Below are positions 32,030 to 42,244 of a stretch of DNA of 64,000 bases, one piece after another. The notes under the pieces are model-generated. The model worked only from the letters and a program-made list of their open reading frames with translations, did no database searches and was not told the DNA's origin. Origin of the DNA: Yponomeuta sedellus (taxonomy: Eukaryota; Arthropoda; Insecta; Lepidoptera; Yponomeutidae); NCBI GenBank assembly GCA_934045075.1, contig OW203734.1:4522269-4586268 (forward strand). The letters run 5' to 3'. The position numbers were made by a program, and so were the translations under genes. Each line of letters starts with the position of its first letter. Position 1 is the first letter of the stretch.

Positions 32030-33205
32030 TAACTAAGTAATAATTTAATATTGTGATTCTATTTAAATAAAATAATAAATTTTCCTATAACTATATACAG
32101 CATTAATACTTAAAAAGATTTAAATATTTACAAAAAAAAGAAAGGTTTAAATAAAAAAAGTCTACACCGCTGCCGATGAGGAGAGTTCCCAATACACAGG
32201 CAGCATTCCCTCTCTGAATGGCCAGGTTGATGCGCTGGCCGAGGTAGCTACCAGCTCTTGGGTCGCCCGATGAGTCGATGAGGCGCGTCGCTATTTTTTT
32301 TTTGAAGTTTACGCGCCTCGGGCCCCCACGGACCCATCGTCTCGACCCCAAACGGCGCAAATAGGTAACCATCCCCAAGGACAGAGTATTTGCGCCGCTT
32401 GAGGCCTTCGGCCGTAGTCGCCGCCGCGCCCGCGGCCCTGCTGGTGTGGGTGACATGGGAAGACGCCAGTGTGTCCACGCAGGTCGCATCCCATACTAGC
32501 GGCCTCCCACTCTGCCACGGCACCAGAGACATACCGTCGGGTCTCTTTCCATCGTCCCGTACTATATCGTTAGGCTCAAGGATGGCCGGCACGGCGACGC
32601 TGGAAAGAGCCCTCCGGATTGTGTCGTTCAGGGACGCGTGATGCGACAGTCGGCCCACGCTGCATTGGTAGGATAGGCCATGGTGTCCCAACTCATCGAC
32701 GCGGTCTCCGCAAAGGCAGCGGTGGGGCTGAACGAGTTTGCAGCCCAATCGCAGACCGACGGCTGCTGAAAAAGTCACATTATCCATCAGCGTGCCTACA
32801 TTCGCTTATGGGAGTGCCTGCAGGCACAGTCCAGACTCGTTTGCTGCTGTTGCTAGTAGACGAGCTCTCTCCGCAGGGCCGCTGCTTGTCTCCAGCAGTC
32901 TTGATTGAACAGCCCTGCAGAGTGGCTCATCCCACTGTCTTTGCACTGCGGGATTTAGGGGAAGGTCCTCATTCGGGCAGGCCACTATCCAGGCTATCCT
33001 AGCCTGCTCATAGCACGACACCTCAATGTCACCGATAGAGGCGTGTATAATTTGTTTATACTTACAAGGAGTTCTCGCCGTGAGCTGAGGATAGGAAAGC
33101 TGGAAGTGAAACACTTGATACTTTCCTGATGCCAATCCCACCAAACCTTATTGGCAACGTGGCCTGGCACCAGGATTTCTCATTAAGCGGGCAATTTAGA
33201 ATTTT
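32030..33205 (-). mobile_element. Non-LTR retrotransposon with endonuclease-like C-terminus, 5'-truncated
   Basis: C-terminal coding part plus 3' UTR of a LINE on the minus strand. The same 3' UTR occurs at 16556-16738, which defines the family's 3' end near 32036. The 5' junction is near 33205, where LINE-like residues give way to a GC-rich unrelated patch. Target duplication not resolved. Confidence 0.8.
32160..33205 (-). pseudogene. LINE C-terminal region with Zn-binding and PD...D motifs
   Basis: Reads WCQATLPIRFGGIGIRK near the start, then PHRCLCG..D..GHHGLS (a Cys/His cluster), then EPNDIVRDDGKRPDG, WDATCVDTLA and FAPFGVETMGPWG. A Cys-x-Cys/His cluster followed by PD-x15-D is what I expect of a restriction-like endonuclease in some non-LTR clades, which would nick the target. 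That assignment is by motif pattern only. Damage: in-frame TAA at 32806-32808 and a frame change near 32290-32330; the tail then reads RAGSYLGQRINLAIQRGNAA. Confidence 0.7.
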
Positions 33206-33560
33206 GCTATGGAGACGGGGCAGGCGGGCTCCTTTGATTGGCCGCCGCCCCGCCATGGCGACTGGTTGCTAGGTCGCCGGCGGTTTTGCTTGGCAACGCT
33301 TGGCTGTCACTGTTGTCAGTTTGTGATAGCCATCGCTAATTAAATCAGCTGATTATGGCACGGCCGTGGCCAGCAGAACAAGGCCCACAATTGCCCGGGA
33401 ACTCAATCTTCCGCCAGCGCTTTTCCGTTGGTAGTTTTGGAGATTAGTGCGTGATTTTTGTCTTTTTAAACATTTAAAACTCAGTCTAGTATTAATTTGA
33501 CAATGTAGTGCTTGGAAAAATTTACATTTAGTTACAACTATACTCTGTGTAACAGTATTT
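33206..33560 (-). promoter_or_regulatory. GC-rich, CCAAT-containing patch (possible old promoter)
   Basis: An abrupt rise in GC and CpG around 33205-33310 with GATTGGCCGCC (a CCAAT box in reverse), GCCCCGCCATGGCG, and the opposed pair GGTTGCTAGG / TTGGCAACGC. The rest is AT-rich. It may be the upstream region of a host gene or retrotransposon 5' UTR. No transcript start can be proved. Confidence 0.25.
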
Positions 33561-33777
33561 GTCATATAATGTTTTTATTTTGGCTTTCGTTTATAGGCTT
33601 AAATTAAAAAATCTTTTATTAAACCAAAAGAAAATTTGTTTATATGATTTAAGATATTATGCACTAACAGAAAGAACACAAATACAGTAACGATGTCGCC
33701 ACACAGGATACGCCTGTGTTGTAGGAGACTTACATTTTAAATTAATTCTTAGTACTAATTTCCTTCCGACGGAAAAA
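33561..33777. other. No gene seen
   Basis: AT-rich spacer. Confidence 0.55.
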
Positions 33778-33832
33778 GAGACCAGTGCCCCAACATTGGG
33801 ATCATACAGGGGTTAATATCGATAGGTACAAG
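33778..33832 (+). repeat. S5 3' scrap
   Basis: AGACCAGTGCCCCAACATTG then GGATCATACAGGGGTTAATA. Confidence 0.65.
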
Positions 33833-33981
33833 TTTTTGTTTCACGAAAACTTTCAGTCTCAAACTTTGTTCTTGTTCAACAACAACTTTAAGAAACTTTA
33901 CGCTTTGTTGTAATTAAACTTATGCTCCCTAAAGCACTGCGCTGATATCTACTAAAGGACTTATGAACAAAGAAAATTCTA

Positions 33982-34400
33982 TAAGACTAAAGTGTACCTT
34001 AGATACATGTATGTATCTTATGTAAATGTTTTATTTACTTATTTTAAAAACCAATTTTTAGAGGCTAAAAATTCCACCCATGCCGGTATTCGAACCCGCG
34101 ACCTCTAGCTATCCGTGCCAGCGCTCTTTCCAACTAAGCTAATAGGCGACTCACGAAATCAGTGAAATTTCGAACCTCTTTACAATATTCTCTGTATTAA
34201 GTACCTACAGTAAAAAAGGAAAGAGCGCTGGCACGGATAGCCAGAGGTCGCGGGTTTGAATCCCGGCATGGGTGGAATTTTTAGCCTCTAAAAATTGTTT
34301 TTTAAAATAAGTAAATAAAACATTTACATAAGATACATACATGTATCTGAGGTACACTTTAGTCTTAGCACGGGTTAGTGCATTAAAAATAATATAATTA
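33982..34400. repeat. TLR hairpin with 150-bp arms
   Basis: 33982-34131 is the near-perfect reverse complement of 34218-34367; the 86-nt centre is the TLR leader. The arms include the tRNA-like 3' half, the tail and about 70 bp of adjoining sequence (TACATGTATGTATCTTATG / TAAGATACATACATGTA). The TLR tail end (TTAGCACGGGTTAGTGCATT) follows the right arm. Confidence 0.9.
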
Positions 34401-34504
34401 CTTATTTCAATTTTAATTATTTATTGCACTAATCACACCAGTAAATATACAAGGGCGTGATTAATGAAAGAGTCATTCAATTCCACCAAACCTTTAGCTA
34501 TAAC

Positions 34505-34715
34505 AACATATTATAATATTTACATACAGCCATATACATTGCTTCTGGCCCCACATTAGGACACCCCGCGTCGCGGGGACCAGAAACAACGACATCACCA
34601 ACATGCAAACATCGAAGATCTGGGGTTTTTTGTCCTCAGCCGGGGTCCTCAGCCTCTTGCATGGTAGATGCGCTACCGCTGCGCCACAGAGGTCTTCGAT
34701 AGATGGCTTTACATA
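34505..34715 (-). repeat. SD tRNA SINE
   Basis: tRNA head at the right in reverse (TCTTGCATGGTAGATGCGC, TACCGCTGCGCCACAGAGG), 3' end at the left (ACATTGCTTCTGGCCCCACA). The T-arm region is damaged. The 73-aa ORF over it is not a gene. Confidence 0.8.
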
Positions 34716-35015
34716 GTAGGCTAGTAAGATTAGAAAGACGTTTCGCCCATAAAACCTCTCCCATCATACTCTTTAGAATGTCCAAGCCAACGCAACATTT
34801 CTTTCTCAATTCTAGCCACTGCCCTCTTTTCAACGAGACTGCAATGTAGCCTTTCACCTTTAAGTTAACCTTCTGTGATTTAAATTATGTGTCGCCTCGG
34901 GGTCTTTGGTTGGAGGCATGATGTGGGCGATCTTGGCAGTCTTCAGGCTCCATGATGGGTCATCAAGCAAAATGAAAAATGCTCAAGTAGGCTGAACCAC
35001 GTTTATTTGATATCG
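34716..35015. other. No gene seen
   Basis: Mixed composition. In reverse, AAATAAACG near 35000-35010 could serve as a polyadenylation signal for the ORF at 35016-35321. Confidence 0.4.
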
Positions 35016-35321
35016 TTATTTTACAAAATCAAAAAATACGCCAATCACAGAAGAGAATAGTCCGCGGGCGCGCGCGGGGGATATCTTGCGGGACGCAGTG
35101 TGCAGGGGGCACATAAATATCAGCTCGTGCGCCGCGTGAGCCTCCTCCAGTCGCGAATTGACATCGCGAACTGCTGACGTCTGGTGCAGTAGGTACTTGG
35201 TAGCTACAAACACGTCCAATCGACAGGTAGGTCGGTGGCAGAATGCCGGCCATCGCCGCGCGCAGGTAGTTTTATTCAAAGTAAAACAGTGTTGCCACGA
35301 CAGCGCGCCATTTTCCGTCAT
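35016..35321 (-). CDS. Hypothetical ORF in a GC-rich island
   Basis: A 101-aa open frame in a local GC island, with ATGACGGAAAATGGCGCGC at its start, an overlapping 74-aa frame, and an AAATAAA-type signal just beyond the stop. The translation (KYLLHQTSAVRDVNSRLEEA in the middle) has helical character but no family I recognise. The ACGGAAAATGGCG context resembles insect 5' leader sequence, so it could be a first or last exon of a host gene, or part of an unrecognised repeat. Confidence 0.25.
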   Translation of the reverse strand: MTENGALSWQHCFTLNKTTCARRWPAFCHRPTCRLDVFVATKYLLHQTSAVRDVNSRLEEAHAAHELIFMCPLHTASRKISPARARGLFSSVIGVFFDFVK

Positions 35322-35337
35322 ATAGATACTTATATAC

Positions 35338-35415
35338 TAAACGGGTCTAGTTGCGATTATTTATTAGATAAAACGTAATTACCTTATTTCCCGACGATAA
35401 GACCCGTGTAATGTA
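35338..35415 (-). repeat. Repeat M fragment
   Basis: CGATTATTTATTAGATAAAA then ATTACCTTATTTCCCGACG is the reverse of the shared block at 58660-58720 and part of the palindrome at 60581. Confidence 0.7.
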
Positions 35416-35749
35416 TAACTTAACTATTTGTATAATGTATAAATTAAATAATGTATAAATTAACGATAAACTTAACATATTTAAGTCAAAAATAAGTAAG
35501 GTTAATTAAAATTTAGATTGTTTAACATTTAGATTGTTTACGTTCCAGAAGTTGATTTTTGGTTTTAATTATTTTTTGATTAAGTTTTAAGGTTTTTAGT
35601 TTGTGTTCCTTACTTTAAAGTAATTTTCCAGTGTTGCTATATTTAATGTCGAACGCTGTATACATTCCATTGGGTGCACAACAGACTTGTTATGTCAAAT
35701 TTCAATTTCATATTCTATTTGTGTAGCCCTGTCTATGTATCTTAATACA
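35416..35749. other. No gene seen
   Basis: AT-rich sequence leading into the microsatellite. Confidence 0.6.
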
Positions 35750-36480
<731 letters not shown>

Positions 36481-36537
36481 ACTATGTATGAATATCGCGA
36501 ATCATTAATTTATAGACTCCGACGAAACATCATTTAA

Positions 36538-36616
36538 CCCTTTCGCGGACGCGCGGATGCTATAGCATACATAACAATTAAAAGAACAATAGATTTTATA
36601 AACGTCCGCGAAAGTG
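36538..36616. mobile_element. piggyBac-type MITE, 79 bp
   Basis: Starts CCCTTTCGCGGACG, ends CGTCCGCGAAAGTG, and is flanked exactly by TTAA at 36534-36537 and 36617-36620. TTAA duplication and CCC-type ends are the hallmark of piggyBac-superfamily elements. No coding capacity. Confidence 0.85.
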
Positions 36617-36620
36617 TTAA

Positions 36621-37260
36621 CAACCGAAAATGGTGACCCCGACGCGATGAGCAGACTGGTCTAACTCAAGTATTTTTATTTGATTTCAGGTAAACCCAAA
36701 ACGTCTAAGGCTGATGGTGCGTGCCCAGATTTAGTAAGTTAATCAAGGCGAAAGGTCCTGTATTGGTCGGTACGCTTTCAGTGGCCTTATCAGTGTGAAT
36801 AGGCCATTCAGTAGGGTGTTTAGGACGGGATATTCAGTTACTCAGGAATCTATTCAATACGGGTCCCGTTGTATGTAACCAATGCGTCAATGATGTATAC
36901 GGAACGCGATCATATCTGCTTTTTAATAGTTTTTAGGGCTCCATGCCCAAAGGGTGAGAGAGCCTGTTACTGAAACTTCGCTGTACGTTAGTCTGTCTGT
37001 CACTAGGCTGTATTTCATGTATCGTAGCTAGACAGTTCATGCAAATTTGCACAAATGATGTATATCTGTTACCAATATAACAACAAATATGAAAAACTGA
37101 ATAAAATAAATATTTCATAAAACAGACGTTATTTTTTGTCTTTTTTTTTCTTGGTATTAAGAACGGCAACAGGTAGAAACTTGAAATATACACACAATAT
37201 TTCATTGTTTTATTTTACACGTTAGAAATAAATAATTACATTAAAATAAATACTTAAGGC
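36621..37260. other. No gene; scraps of repeat
   Basis: AATGGTGACCCCGACGCG near 36630 resembles the primer-binding region of a gypsy-type element, without LTRs. 36920-37200 resembles a decayed lepidopteran-style repeat (TTTTTAGGGCTCC, GTCTGTCTGTCAC). Nothing coding. Confidence 0.4.
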
Positions 37261-37261
37261 G

Positions 37262-37515
37262 TGAAGCGCTCGTGGCATAGCCAAACCGAGTGATTGGAAT
37301 CAATCACATGAGTTAAGCAACAACAGGCGTGATCAGGTGCTGGATGGGTGACCGTCCCGTGACTACCGCTAGTGGCAGTTTTTTCCGAGCGTTTCCGTGC
37401 TTTATAAGGGACGCTAAGCCGTTGGTGCCGGCAGTCACGTAATGATAGTCTTTAAGCCATGTTAGAGGCCTTTTGGGTGCCTTGATAACTTCTGACAGTA
37501 AGGCCTGCTACTGTC
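37262..37515 (+). repeat. S5 SINE, 5' two thirds
   Basis: Clean 5S-like head: ACATGAGTTAAGCAACAACA, GGATGGGTGACCGTCCCGTG. The 3' end stops after TCTTAAAATCCGCC. Confidence 0.85.
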
Positions 37516-37544
37516 TTAAAATCCGCCAAAAAAGTTTGAGAACT

Positions 37545-37678
37545 GCTGATTTAAGTAATGTTATACAATTTGCTGTCTTATCGCTAAGACCGATCTCTTC
37601 CAGACAACCTTTGGATGGAGTGGATTGCATTAAGAATAAAGTCGGCACGTGCATGTACATAAATAATTAAATCGAAAA
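37545..37678 (-). repeat. LINE 3' tail (RTE-like style)
   Basis: Nearly the same as 24541-24690 (GATCTCTTCCAGACAACCTT, GGATGGAGTGGATTGCATTA). Confidence 0.6.
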
Positions 37679-37694
37679 CATATGAACACTTGAC

Positions 37695-37865
37695 ACCCTC
37701 AGGTTTCCTTACGATGTTTTCCTTCACGGTTAGCGAGTGATATTGTTTCTATAACCTAACAAATATACACAATTTGAAAAAAAAAGTCATTGATACATGC
37801 CCGCACTGGGAATCGAACTTCGGTCTCTCACTTCCGAGTCCATTGTTCTACCCACTGCGCTTTAA
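37695..37865 (-). repeat. SB2 tRNA SINE, head and body
   Basis: CCTTACGATGTTTTCCTTCA, ATACATGCCCGCACTGGGAA, and the damaged head GTTCTACCCACTGCGC at the right. The family-specific 3' part is absent. Confidence 0.75.
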
Positions 37866-37894
37866 TTTATTCGATAATATATTTTAAGTATTTT

Positions 37895-38098
37895 CCTAAG
37901 CCGTTTGTGCCGGCCGTCATGCAATGGCAGTCGTTAATCGGCGTATTGATAACTTCTGACAGTAAGGCCTGCTACTGTCTTACAATCCTCCACCAACCCA
38001 GACTTGGCTCCCGTGTTGAAGTATGGCCTACCCTTCCTGCGATGCAGGAAGAGACCCGTACCCCAGCATTGGGGACATACCTACATGGGTGGATATCG
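37895..38098 (+). repeat. S5 SINE, 3' two thirds
   Basis: CCTAAGCCGTTTGTGCCGGC through GACCCGTACCCCAGCATTGG, ending at GGGTGGATATCGA. It starts about where the 37262 copy has its middle; both share AACTTCTGACAGTAAGGCCT, so it is a separate copy. Confidence 0.8.
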
Positions 38099-38424
38099 AA
38101 AAACTTAAAAAACTCATTATCATGTGTCGCAGTTAACAGACGAGCAAAATTAATAGATATTATTCAGCTCACATAAAACTGTTTGCCATTTGAGTTCGAC
38201 TAGCTTTTAAATAATTATACATTTTACGAGTCTATTTGCGAGTGTTTATTAGGTAAACTTAATTACCTTAATTACTTATTTAAGCGTCGCAATTGATTAA
38301 AACGTACTAATGACTATCTTTTACCCACGTCTTTGTCCACCACAAATCTGACTCCTTTAATATGTGATGGATTTAATTTGATATTTTAACTAGTTAGGAT
38401 TGCATTTGATTGATTGTATTTGTT
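38099..38424. other. No gene seen
   Basis: AT-rich. GCGAGTGTTTATTAGGTAAA near 38228 hints at repeat M. Confidence 0.5.
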
Positions 38425-38720
38425 GTCAACCGACTTCAAAAAAAGGAGGAGGTTTTCAATTCGACCCGTATGTTTTTCTATGTTTGTTACGCGATAACTC
38501 CGCCAATTATGAACCGATTTAAACAAATCTTTTTTCGGCGTATAGGTAATACCTCAAGGGTGGTCCCATTTAAATTTAATAATGAAATAATTAACTTAAA
38601 AAAAAAAAAAAAACCGACTTCAAATGCGTGAACACAAAAAAAACTAAAAAATAATTAACTTTTTAAAAAAAATAAAACCGACTTCAAATGCGTGAACACA
38701 AAAAAAAACTAAAAATTAAA
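38425..38720 (+). repeat. A-rich dispersed repeat with a short direct duplication
   Basis: AACCGACTTCAAAAAAAGGA begins it. ACCGACTTCAAATGCGTGAA then occurs twice, at about 38614 and 38681, separated by A-rich tracts. I recognise the opening phrase as a common lepidopteran repeat but cannot assign its class. Confidence 0.55.
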
Positions 38721-38775
38721 AAATAATTCCTAATATCTATTACCTAATACTATAATTTTCCTAAACTATGTCAAA

Positions 38776-39062
38776 GTAATTAAAGTTAAACCAGCTAAAT
38801 ATCTTACAATAGTTATACTTATATACCTATTGCTTTTTGGAGTCGGTGCCAGCCGTATTAAGTTTAGCCGCGAACAAGAGACGTGCGGCGCGGTGGCGGG
38901 GGACGCAAGGCGCGAGGCGGGGCCGCGCGGTGCGGCGGGGGACGCGGGCGCGCGCGGCTCTTGCTCGCGACTAAACTTAATACGACTGGCACCGACTCCA
39001 AAAAGCAATAGGTATATAAGTATAACTATTGTAAGATATTTAGCTGGTTTAACTTTAATTAC
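38776..39062. repeat. Large hairpin: 105-bp arms and 77-nt GC-rich loop
   Basis: 38776-38880 and 38958-39062 are reverse complements with about three mismatches (GCTTTTTGGAGTCGGTGCCA / TGGCACCGACTCCAAAAAGC). The arms are AT-rich; the loop is nearly all G and C (GCGGCGCGGTGGCGGGGGAC). Both strands translate to nearly the same peptide ends because of this symmetry. Confidence 0.92.
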
Positions 39063-39064
39063 AT

Positions 39065-39475
39065 TTCTCCTTCTACACTGGCAGTCTGTGGGTCAATTAT
39101 ACTCAAAAACCTTACAGGGCTCTCCGCGTTCAGTACAACAATGCGTTCAGGGCGCTGATGGGGCTGCCTCGCCACTGTAGCGCCTCCGGCATGTTCGCGG
39201 ACGCGCGAGTAGATTGTTTCTACGCGATCCTGCGTAAGCGTGGCGCGTCACAAGTGAGCAGGGTGCGGTGCAGCGCCAACAGCGTCCTGGCGATGATCGC
39301 GGCGCGGGTCGACTCCGCATACATCAGCCACTGCTGTAGGCTTCAGGTCGCACGCAACAGGCCTTGACGTATGTAAATAAATAAAATGTTACTATATGCT
39401 ACTAACACAATATAAGTTTTAAATGTACTAAACAAATATGAATCCTGTTATTCGAAATAAATAAAGTTATTATTA
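39065..39475 (+). pseudogene. 5'-truncated LINE C-terminus, same family as 10225-11860
   Basis: Reads RALRVQYNNAFRALMGLP, RHCSASGMFADARVD and AILRKRGAS in one frame, parallel to VQYNN and LLGLPRYCSA in the 10.2-kb copy. It stops near 39367 and ends with TTCGAAATAAATAAAG. Only the last 100 or so codons are present. It begins immediately after the large hairpin. Confidence 0.85.
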
Positions 39476-39479
39476 ATTT

Positions 39480-39895
39480 ATTTACTTAAGTGACTTCCAG
39501 TTCTTTTTATTACACAGTTTTTTTTTTGTAATCAATTAAAACACGATTCAGCTGAAACACTTCTCAGAAGCAGTTTAAGTAGTCTGTGGTTAAGGGAGAG
39601 AGTAATGGAAACCGCATTTGAAGAGAGTTTTGTTATGAATAAGACGTAAAAGTTTAATAATAAAATACTTACGCTTTACGTGATGCTATAAAATAATTCT
39701 GAAATCAAATCAACCTTTTCTCGCAAATGTTTTCAACGTACAGATACATTTCTGTTACAGTTTTACAAAAGTGTAGGACTCGGAGACATCGCCAGTAGTG
39801 AAAAACGCAATTAATTTACCTTCAGCGAAAACCGTGAGTGGTAAAAGTAATTAATTAACCACAGTGAAAGCTCTGCGAAACGATGTGCGAAAAAC
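39480..39895. other. No gene seen
   Basis: AT-rich, no recognised repeat. Confidence 0.6.
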
Positions 39896-39899
39896 TGCC

Positions 39900-39995
39900 G
39901 GCAGATGCTGGATGCGGCAAGCTGAAGACAGGGTGCCATGGCGCTCATTAGGGGAGGGCTATATCCAGCAGTGGACTAATATAGCCTGAAGAAGA
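39900..39995 (+). repeat. LINE 3'-end fragment
   Basis: GGATGCGGCAAGCTGAAGAC then TTAGGGGAGGGCTATATCCA with a GAAGAAG-type end; sister of 24445-24540. Confidence 0.75.
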
Positions 39996-40199
39996 AACCG
40001 AAGAAGTGAAAACTGTTGCCACTGAGGACTTGGCTGGCTCTCTCTGTTTTGAAAAGAAATTAACTGAATAGGCAAGCAAGTGTGCCGATGAGATTTACTT
40101 AAGCAAATTTATTCGTGATGTAATGCGTATTTTACTCACGGTGGTTTTACGGCCAAAGCAAAATTTAAGTGCATTACAAATAGCTATCGAATACGCAAC

Positions 40200-40330
40200 A
40201 TCATCATCATCATCATAAGCCCGGTAAACCCCACTGCTGGGTATAGGCCTCTTCATTTCCACGCCAGCCAGCACGGTCTCGCGCTAGTCTCATCCACTGT
40301 TTGCCGGCCACTTTACGCAACAGTTACGCG
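40200..40330 (-). repeat. LINE 3'-end fragment, another family
   Basis: A (CAT)n start followed by CCCCACTGCTGGGTATAGGC and CACGCCAGCCAGCACGGTCT. In reverse it has the typical end of an RTE-like ORF and a trinucleotide tail. Confidence 0.5.
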
Positions 40331-40361
40331 AATACGCAACAGTTTGTCCAAAATTGAACGA

Positions 40362-40590
40362 CCTCGGTGGCGCAGCGGTTTGGCACGCTGGCTGTAAAAC
40401 CGAAGGTCTCGGGTTCGATCCCAAGCCGGGTCAAACTAGGAAACGAACATTTCTAGTTTGTCTCGGGTCTTGGATGTTATCTATGTACCTATTTATTGTA
40501 TTATATTTATCCTTAAGTTAACACCTGTGACACAAGTCATTTGGTTGTAGTATAGGGCTAACGAGATCTGTGTAATATGTCCATGAATAC
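40362..40590 (+). repeat. SC tRNA-derived SINE
   Basis: tRNA head CCTCGGTGGCGCAGCGGTTT with T arm GGGTTCGATCCC, then TCTCGGGTCTTGGATG and a tail ending GATCTGTGTAATATGTCC. A minus-strand copy is at 58366-58545. Confidence 0.85.
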
Positions 40591-40729
40591 ATATTTTTTT
40601 TAATTTTATATTTTTTTGTTATTATTATTATTAAAATTCTTTGTTATATAAAACACATCATATTTGGTACAGTCCACTAATACGTAAATACGTTAGAACC
40701 TTGTCACATGAATGTCTTCTTGTCTTCTT

Positions 40730-41000
40730 CTACTTCTTCTTCTTCAAGCTATATTAGTCCACTGCTGGACACAGCCCTCCCCCAATGAGCGCCATAGCGC
40801 AAGGTTGTGCCATCATTGGGGGGTAATGCCCATAATCCCCACGCTGGGCATGCGGGTTGGGGATCGCAGATTCGTGGAGTTGTACTGCAGGGGGCGCTGC
40901 TGCCCACCCCCCGGTTTGTGTCCCTTAGTCGCCTTTTACGACACCCGCGGGAAGAATTTGGGTTGGTGCTATTCTCTAGGCCGACACCACACAGTAGTCT
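40730..41000 (-). repeat. Repeat F, fuller copy
   Basis: GTCCACTGCTGGACACAGCC, GCATGCGGGTTGGGGATCGC, CGCCTTTTACGACACCCGCG, TCTAGGCCGACACCACACAG. In reverse it ends with the LINE C-terminus and a GAAGAAG tail. The 101-aa ORF across it is in the wrong sense. It may be a SINE that shares a LINE tail. Confidence 0.65.
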
Positions 41001-41440
41001 TCTTGTCTGATTTATGAGAAATTGACTATTTTGACTTTTACAAGGTACTGAGGTGCATACATGTTAGTACTCGTGACTGTACAAAATCGTACTTAATACT
41101 ACAAAGCATTTTCTTCCTTAACCTTTGGTTTGTAGTTAATGGCAGGGTGGGTGGTGCAAAATACTAAACGTAAAGGGAGGGGGCAGGGTGAATCTACACA
41201 AATTGTCGTCGTCATTGTCCTTGGAAGTGTCACACTTATTATGTTGTCAGTGCAACAGTTGTTAGAGATATTTTTATTTCTATATTAGTTGGAGTTGACT
41301 GACAAACTTACATACTAAAACGACAATAACTGTATTCTTAGTACATTTCTGTTGTGCTGAGAACTGTGAGAGATTAATGAGAACAATGACGAATTAGCGA
41401 CAATTCGTGTAGATCCACCCGGCAACGCTTGTAACTTAAC
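41001..41440. other. No gene seen
   Basis: No recognised repeat. The ORFs at its right end lie in the SD copy. Confidence 0.55.
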
Positions 41441-41441
41441 A

Positions 41442-41640
41442 TTGACATACAGGCACATACATTGCTTCTGGCCCCACACTACGATACCCTGTATCGTAGG
41501 AACCAGAAACAACGACATCACAAACATGTAAACATCCAAGACCTGGGGGTTCTTTTTCTGCCCCCAGCTGGGATTCCAACTCCGGACCTCCTGCAAAGTA
41601 GGCAGATGCGCTACCGCTACGCCACGGAGGTCGTCAATAA
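41442..41640 (-). repeat. SD tRNA SINE
   Basis: The complete head at the right in reverse (AAAGTAGGCAGATGCGCTAC, CGCTACGCCACGGAGG) and the 3' end at the left (ACATTGCTTCTGGCCCCACA). Two ORFs here are artefacts. Confidence 0.85.
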
Positions 41641-42240
41641 TATTATATATTTATTAGTGGTTTTACGGAAAATTCAGACCATGGCGTCGAATCTGATGTC
41701 ACACCCAGGTAAACAAACATCGTAATCACTAGTAGTTGCAACAAAGCACGGGTGTAGTTTACCAATGTTAACCTAAGCGTGACGTCACGCAGTGTGATGG
41801 GTGTTCCAGTCAAAATGGCTGAAAGCAATATTTTATAATCGTATATTAATATTGGTAATCGTTTTTTATAAAACTAAATCAGTGTTTTAAATCCTGTTTA
41901 ATATGTACTTTCCTTTAATATCGTAAAATCTTTGATTATTGTAGCATAGAGTGCCTTTTATCTTGATACTTAACACGCAAACGAATCCGCTGATAATTTA
42001 TACTAGATCATTTACTCGTCGAGATAAATTGAAATAAAAGCATTACATTTTTCTCCGAAGCTCACGGTTTATTATTATCTCTTTGGTAAATAAATTAATT
42101 AATTAATTAATTTGATATTCAATTATTGTGGGTAGAAAGACTTTTCAATTCATGTTGTGTTGTTTTATGATATTACGTTCTGCTGAATATTTAGTTTGTA
42201 TCAATTATATTCATTCCGATATCTACTCTTTTTAATTTTT
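41641..42240. other. No gene seen
   Basis: AT-rich with a short TTAA run near 42090-42112. Confidence 0.55.
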
Positions 42241-42244
42241 TTTG

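Noticed and set aside
36625..36660. Gypsy primer-binding site (AATGGTGACCCCGACGCG)
   Set aside because: Resembles the sequence after gypsy LTRs, but there is no LTR before it (a MITE and microsatellite lie there) and no gag after it.
38766..39180. Two opposing ORFs with similar peptide ends
   Set aside because: The similarity comes from the 105-bp inverted arms, not from two related genes.
40712..41017. 101-aa ORF on the plus strand
   Set aside because: Antisense to repeat F, with no domain; the leucine run comes from a CTTCTT tail.
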